9,725 nucleotides of DNA from an uncultured Fusibacter sp. Its GTDB lineage: Bacteria > Bacillota > Clostridia > Peptostreptococcales > Acidaminobacteraceae. The position numbers and the translations under genes are program-made. Shown here one piece after another: positions 7,320 to 9,725 of this stretch. The DNA is taken from assembly GCA_937958285.1 (NCBI GenBank), contig CALFXQ010000068.1, positions 1 through 9,725 of the forward strand. The letters run 5' to 3'. Position 1 is the stretch's first letter; every line of letters starts with the position of its first letter. The notes under the pieces are model-generated. The model saw nothing but the letters and a program-made list of their open reading frames with translations, was not told the origin of the DNA and ran no database searches.

Positions 7320-7799
7320 ATGCAAATCACGCTTATTACTGTGGGAAAAGTTAAAGAGAAGTTCTTTGTAGATGCTGCAGATGAATACATTAAACGTCTT
7401 AGTAAATACTGCAAACTCACATGCATTGAAGTATCCGACGAAAAAGCCCCCGAAAGTTTGTCAGAGGCACAAATGGTTCAGATTAAGGACAAAGAAGGCG
7501 ATCGCATTTTAGCTAAAGTCAAAGATAGCGATTACCTTATCACCCTAGAAATAGATGGTCGGCAAATGAGCTCCGAAGGATTCGCCCACACTGTCGAACA
7601 ACTCGCACTATCTGGAAAATCAAGTCTCGCCATTGTGATTGGAGGCAGCCTTGGGCTCTCCGATGCAGTCAAAAAAAGAAGTCAACTGGCCCTTAGTTTT
7701 GGCAAGATGACCTTGCCGCATCAGCTGATGAAAGTCGTTCTTTTAGAGCAAGTCTACCGGGTTTTCAGAATTATTAAGAGCGAACCGTACCATAAATAG
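7320..7799 (+). CDS. rlmH: 23S rRNA (pseudouridine1915-N3)-methyltransferase
   Basis: RlmH is a small cytosolic SPOUT methyltransferase that methylates N3 of pseudouridine 1915 in helix 69 of 23S rRNA, acting on assembled 70S ribosomes with S-adenosylmethionine. The 159-residue length is the usual one for Firmicutes RlmH. Seen in the sequence are the N-terminal MQITLITVGKVKEKFF, the SAM-binding glycine loop IGGSLG (107-112), LSFGKMTLPHQLMKVVLLEQVYR in the knot region, and the conserved C-terminus ending EPYHK. The ATG at 7320 is chosen because GAGAGG stands 5 bases before it; an in-frame ATG at 7257 would add 21 residues not typical of the family. The terminator begins inside the last codons. 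The 3' end of this gene is the SCC integration site (orfX) in staphylococci. Confidence 0.97.
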   Translation: MQITLITVGKVKEKFFVDAADEYIKRLSKYCKLTCIEVSDEKAPESLSEAQMVQIKDKEGDRILAKVKDSDYLITLEIDGRQMSSEGFAHTVEQLALSGKSSLAIVIGGSLGLSDAVKKRSQLALSFGKMTLPHQLMKVVLLEQVYRVFRIIKSEPYHK

Positions 7800-7812
7800 G
7801 TGCGGTTTTTTT
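7783..7812 (+). terminator. Rho-independent terminator overlapping the end of rlmH
   Basis: AACCGTAC (7783-7790) pairs with GTGCGGTT (7800-7807), with one T-G wobble and a 9-base loop, followed by an unbroken T run through 7812. The left arm lies within the codons for the conserved Glu-Pro-Tyr-His of RlmH and the stop codon is in the loop, so the same bases encode protein and the terminator. Confidence 0.85.
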
Positions 7813-7865
7813 ATTTGTACAAATATATGCGGGAATTTCATAATCCCTTAAGTTGATTCTTAAGG
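7812..7865. promoter_or_regulatory. Two dyads around a candidate promoter upstream of the HTH-kinase gene
   Basis: TATTTGTACAAATA (7812-7825) is a perfect 14-bp palindrome. CCTTAAG (7846-7852) and CTTAAGG (7859-7865) form a perfect 7-bp inverted repeat with a 6-base centre. Between and overlapping them are TTGTAC (7815-7820) and CATAAT (7839-7844), spaced 18 bases, a candidate -35/-10 pair. Regulator-binding dyads often sit this way around a promoter. An alternative perfect -35, TTGACA (7893-7898), has only a poor -10 at the proper distance; a separate TATACT occurs at 7937-7942. Confidence 0.35.
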
Positions 7866-7952
7866 CAGAAGGCAGTTCGTATTCTCATGAATTTGACAGA
7901 AGTAAGCATGAGTGAAAGATTGCGTAAAAAGGGTGATATACTTATTTTTGTT

Positions 7953-7968
7953 AGGAGGTATTATATTG
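7953..7968 (+). promoter_or_regulatory. Strong ribosome binding site that selects a TTG start
   Basis: AGGAGG (7953-7958) is followed after 7 bases by TTG (7966-7968). The next in-frame ATG (7975) is 16 bases away, too far for this site, and the ATG at 7912 lies upstream of it. The TTG start gives the N-terminus MKYMNSSDVLP, which fits the CD3324 family. Confidence 0.85.
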
Positions 7969-9144
7969 AAATATATGAATAGTAGTGATGTTTTACCGAA
8001 AGAACTGATTGATGAAATCCGTAAGTATGTAGATGGCGTCTATATTTATATTCCAGTAAACGAAGAACGCAAGTTTGTTCGGTTAATAAGTGAACGACAA
8101 AAGGGGTTTGAGATTAGAAATAGACGCATTTATAACGATTACCTTTATGGTAAAGCATTTAAAGTTATTGCCAACGCATTTTTTCTTTCAGAGAAAAGCA
8201 TTCGAAGAATCGTACTTGAGAAAAAAAGGGAAATGGAAAGTAAAATGGATAAATTATTAGAGACTTTAAAAGAATGGCAGTTAGAAGGAGAACTAAAGCA
8301 ATTAAATGATACATCATGGCGTGTTGCTGATAACTATGTCATCAAAGAGTATCATGATGTTTCTATGCTAAAGAGAAACGCAGAAATGTTTAAGGTATTA
8401 TTAAACGTGGGATTACCTGTACCTGAAGTAGTTCAAACTGCTGAGGGTAAAGATTTTTTTGAAACTGAGGGAAGAAGTTTCTTAGTAACAAAAAAGTTAA
8501 AGGGAGCGATGGTCGAAGAGGTTCAATCTTTAAGTAATGAATGGTTTTATCGATTTGGTAAGACAATTGGCGAGCTACATCGGGGCTTCAATCAGTGTCA
8601 AGATACTATGTGCTATTGGAATAACAGTCTTCTGGAAGAAATGAAAGGTTGGGTTAGTGATAATCTCGAAAAGTATAGTCCTGATTTTCTTGATCTAATG
8701 GATGCACAAGATCAGATTAATTGCTTAAGTGACGTTTATAGTGACTTACCAAAGCAACTGATTCATCGCGATGTGCATGTTGGTAACTTTTTATTTGATG
8801 GTGACGCGTTTACAGGGTATGTTGACTTTGATTTGAGTCAAAGTAATATTAGGATTTTTGATCTATGTTATTTCTTAATGGGTCTGATTTGTAAAGAAAG
8901 TGGTGGAAAGAATTATGACCAGCGTTGGTTCACGCTAGTGAAAGAAGTAACCTTAGGTTATGATCAAGTGATATCGCTTACACCGGTAGAAAAACAAAGT
9001 ATGCCAATAGTAATGATGAATATCGAGTTACTATTTTGTGCATATTTTCTGGGTCAGGAGGATGAACGTCTTTCTAGAGATGCGAGTGAGTTATTCTATT
9101 TTGTTAAAGGGAATGAAGAAAGAATTAAGTCTATATTAACTTAA
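7966..9144 (+). CDS. CD3324-like HTH domain fused to an aminoglycoside-phosphotransferase-like kinase
   Basis: This 392-residue protein has two parts. Residues 1-85 resemble the small CD3324 family of putative HTH proteins: MKYMNSSDVLPKELIDEI, the YIYIP segment and the HTH-like FLSEKSIRRIV near 73-83. A charged helical linker follows. Residues about 108-392 form an APH/choline-kinase-like fold, with a probable ATP-binding lysine K127, a Brenner-type catalytic loop HRDVHVGN (267-274, D269 and N274), and the metal-binding D287 in YVDFD. All key kinase residues are therefore kept. The substrate is unknown; antibiotic, sugar, amino-alcohol or homoserine-like substrates are all possible. It starts with TTG behind AGGAGG and is flanked by rlmH and a toxin-antitoxin pair, in sequence more AT-rich than the hut genes. 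That context suggests an accessory gene, possibly self-regulated through its HTH domain. Confidence 0.8.
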   Translation: MKYMNSSDVLPKELIDEIRKYVDGVYIYIPVNEERKFVRLISERQKGFEIRNRRIYNDYLYGKAFKVIANAFFLSEKSIRRIVLEKKREMESKMDKLLETLKEWQLEGELKQLNDTSWRVADNYVIKEYHDVSMLKRNAEMFKVLLNVGLPVPEVVQTAEGKDFFETEGRSFLVTKKLKGAMVEEVQSLSNEWFYRFGKTIGELHRGFNQCQDTMCYWNNSLLEEMKGWVSDNLEKYSPDFLDLMDAQDQINCLSDVYSDLPKQLIHRDVHVGNFLFDGDAFTGYVDFDLSQSNIRIFDLCYFLMGLICKESGGKNYDQRWFTLVKEVTLGYDQVISLTPVEKQSMPIVMMNIELLFCAYFLGQEDERLSRDASELFYFVKGNEERIKSILT

Positions 9145-9193
9145 GTCCAAAATGCAATCGTGTTCATGTGGCATTGAAGGTCAAGAACAGGAC

Positions 9194-9228
9194 GGCGCTG
9201 TAAAATATACATTGTATATTACAGCACC
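9194..9228. promoter_or_regulatory. Inverted-repeat operator of the toxin-antitoxin operon
   Basis: GCTGTAAAATATACA (9197-9211) faces TGTATATTACAGC (9213-9225). The arms are complementary apart from two extra A bases on the left, and GG/CC pairs extend the dyad outward across one mismatch. The repeat overlaps the -35 box of the antitoxin promoter. This is the usual place for a Phd/YefM antitoxin and its toxin complex to bind and repress their own operon. Confidence 0.65.
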
Positions 9229-9240
9229 ACCCTATATAAT
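9212..9240 (+). promoter_or_regulatory. Promoter of the toxin-antitoxin operon
   Basis: TTGTAT (9212-9217) and a perfect TATAAT (9235-9240) have ideal 17-base spacing. Transcription would start near 9247, just before the AAGGAG ribosome binding site (9251-9256) and the antitoxin ATG at 9266. The -35 lies inside the inverted repeat. Confidence 0.7.
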
Positions 9241-9265
9241 TTTAATAAAGAAGGAGTTGATAAAC

Positions 9266-9511
9266 ATGTCAAATATACGACCGGTTTCTGATTTAAGAAA
9301 TTATAACGATGTTTTAAATGCCTGCAAAGAAAATGCCCCTGTTTATCTGACCAAAAAGGGACGAGGTAAATATATACTTATGGATATTGAAGATTATGAG
9401 AAAATGAAAGCCACTCTAAAATTGATGGCGCACATAGAAGAAGGTGAAAAATCCGCCAGGGATGAAGGTTGGCTTTCTATGGATGCTATTGAATCAGCCC
9501 TAGGATTATAA
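9266..9511 (+). CDS. Phd/YefM family antitoxin
   Basis: This 81-residue antitoxin of a type II toxin-antitoxin module would bind and neutralise the RelE/ParE-like toxin encoded next and, with it, repress the operon. The N-terminal DNA-binding and dimerisation part has the family pattern IRPVSDLRNYNDVL (4-17), PVYLTKKGRGKYILM and DIEDYEKM. The acidic C-terminal segment, about 50-81, with EEGEKSARDEGWLSMDAIESALG, is the expected toxin-binding region. The ATG at 9266-9268 is chosen because AAGGAG precedes it by 9 bases and the family motif begins at once; an upstream in-frame ATG at 9152 would add 38 atypical residues and read through the promoter. The toxin start codon follows the stop by only 2 bases. 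Confidence 0.92.
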   Translation: MSNIRPVSDLRNYNDVLNACKENAPVYLTKKGRGKYILMDIEDYEKMKATLKLMAHIEEGEKSARDEGWLSMDAIESALGL

Positions 9512-9513
9512 CT

Positions 9514-9725
9514 ATGTATACGATTCAATTTTCACCCTTGGCAAAAGAAGATCTGATGAAAATCAAAGTTTATTTAGAGGAAGAATTTGATGTAAAAATT
9601 GCTTCCGAAAAGATAAAACAGTTACTAATAAGTATCAGACGGTTTGAAGCATTTCCATTAATGGGTAGGCCACTGTTTAATGTCATCGATATACCAACTG
9701 ATTATATGTATTTTGTCATAGAGAA
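9514..9725 (+). CDS. RelE/ParE family toxin, N-terminal part (cut by window edge)
   Basis: This is the toxin partner of the preceding antitoxin. About 70 residues are visible before the window ends, with no stop; family members are usually 90-105 residues. MYTIQFSPLAKEDLMKIKVYL and the following helix to SIRRFEAFP, then PLMGRPL, match the two N-terminal helices and the P-x-x-G-R-P-L turn of ParE/RelE-type toxins. RelE members cut mRNA in the ribosome, whereas ParE members poison DNA gyrase. The C-terminal catalytic residues needed to tell these apart lie outside the window. AGGA (9502-9505) within the antitoxin end serves as ribosome binding site, so translation is coupled to the antitoxin. 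Confidence 0.88.
   Translation, partial: MYTIQFSPLAKEDLMKIKVYLEEEFDVKIASEKIKQLLISIRRFEAFPLMGRPLFNVIDIPTDYMYFVIE

Noticed and set aside
7887..7982. A 31-codon reading frame (MNLTEVSMSERLRKK...) overlapping the start of the HTH-kinase gene
   Set aside because: There is no Shine-Dalgarno sequence before the ATG, it overlaps the real start region, and the peptide resembles nothing I recognise. A leader peptide cannot be excluded but is unsupported.
9145..9196. Integron attC-like site or terminator between the kinase gene and the toxin-antitoxin pair
   Set aside because: No GTTRRRY/RYYYAAC pair is present. The only dyads (AATGC/GCATT and TGTTC/GAACA) are 5 bp with long loops and have no T-tract.
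7800..9725. A second att-like copy of the rlmH 3' end, or an insertion sequence, in the accessory region
   Set aside because: Reading through the region I found no repeat of the CGTACCATAAATAG-type sequence, no transposase or recombinase frame and no terminal inverted repeats.

Overview
The window looks like a chromosomal segment from a low-to-moderate GC Gram-positive bacterium (Bacillota), probably an amino-acid-fermenting, Clostridia-like anaerobe. Four things support this: strong AGGAGG-type ribosome binding sites, a 159-residue RlmH with a Firmicutes-style C-terminus, a CD3324-type helix-turn-helix domain, and a perfect match to the CcpA cre consensus ahead of a catabolic operon. The genus cannot be decided from the sequence alone.

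Layout. Positions 4534 down to 1 (minus strand) hold a tight catabolic operon: an SDR-type L-threonine 3-dehydrogenase, a long-form urocanate hydratase (hutU), glutamate formiminotransferase (ftcD) and the start of imidazolonepropionase (hutI, cut by the window edge). HutU, HutI and FtcD carry urocanate to glutamate plus formimino-tetrahydrofolate. Threonine dehydrogenase starts the route from threonine to glycine and acetyl-CoA, so both pathways can feed the one-carbon folate pool. A cre-like operator between the predicted promoter and the first gene suggests carbon catabolite repression of the whole operon.

Positions 4780-5181 (plus) encode a bacteriohemerythrin with every iron ligand in place, divergent from the catabolic operon. 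A shared bidirectional terminator separates it from a convergent membrane protein (minus, 7110-5317) of the putative Na+/H+ antiporter / ion transporter type. Divergent from that gene is rlmH (plus, 7320-7799), whose terminator stem starts inside its last codons.

From about 7800 to the end the character changes to AT-rich accessory genes. A TTG-started protein joins a CD3324-like HTH domain to an aminoglycoside-phosphotransferase-like kinase domain. It is followed by a Phd/YefM-RelE/ParE toxin-antitoxin pair whose own promoter overlaps an inverted repeat; the toxin runs off the right edge. The rlmH 3' end is the integration site of SCC elements in staphylococci, so this junction deserves checking as an island boundary, although no recombinase or second att repeat is visible here.

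The most unusual items are the HTH-kinase fusion with its dyad-rich upstream region, the threonine dehydrogenase leading a hut operon with a cre site, and the rlmH-adjacent accessory boundary.
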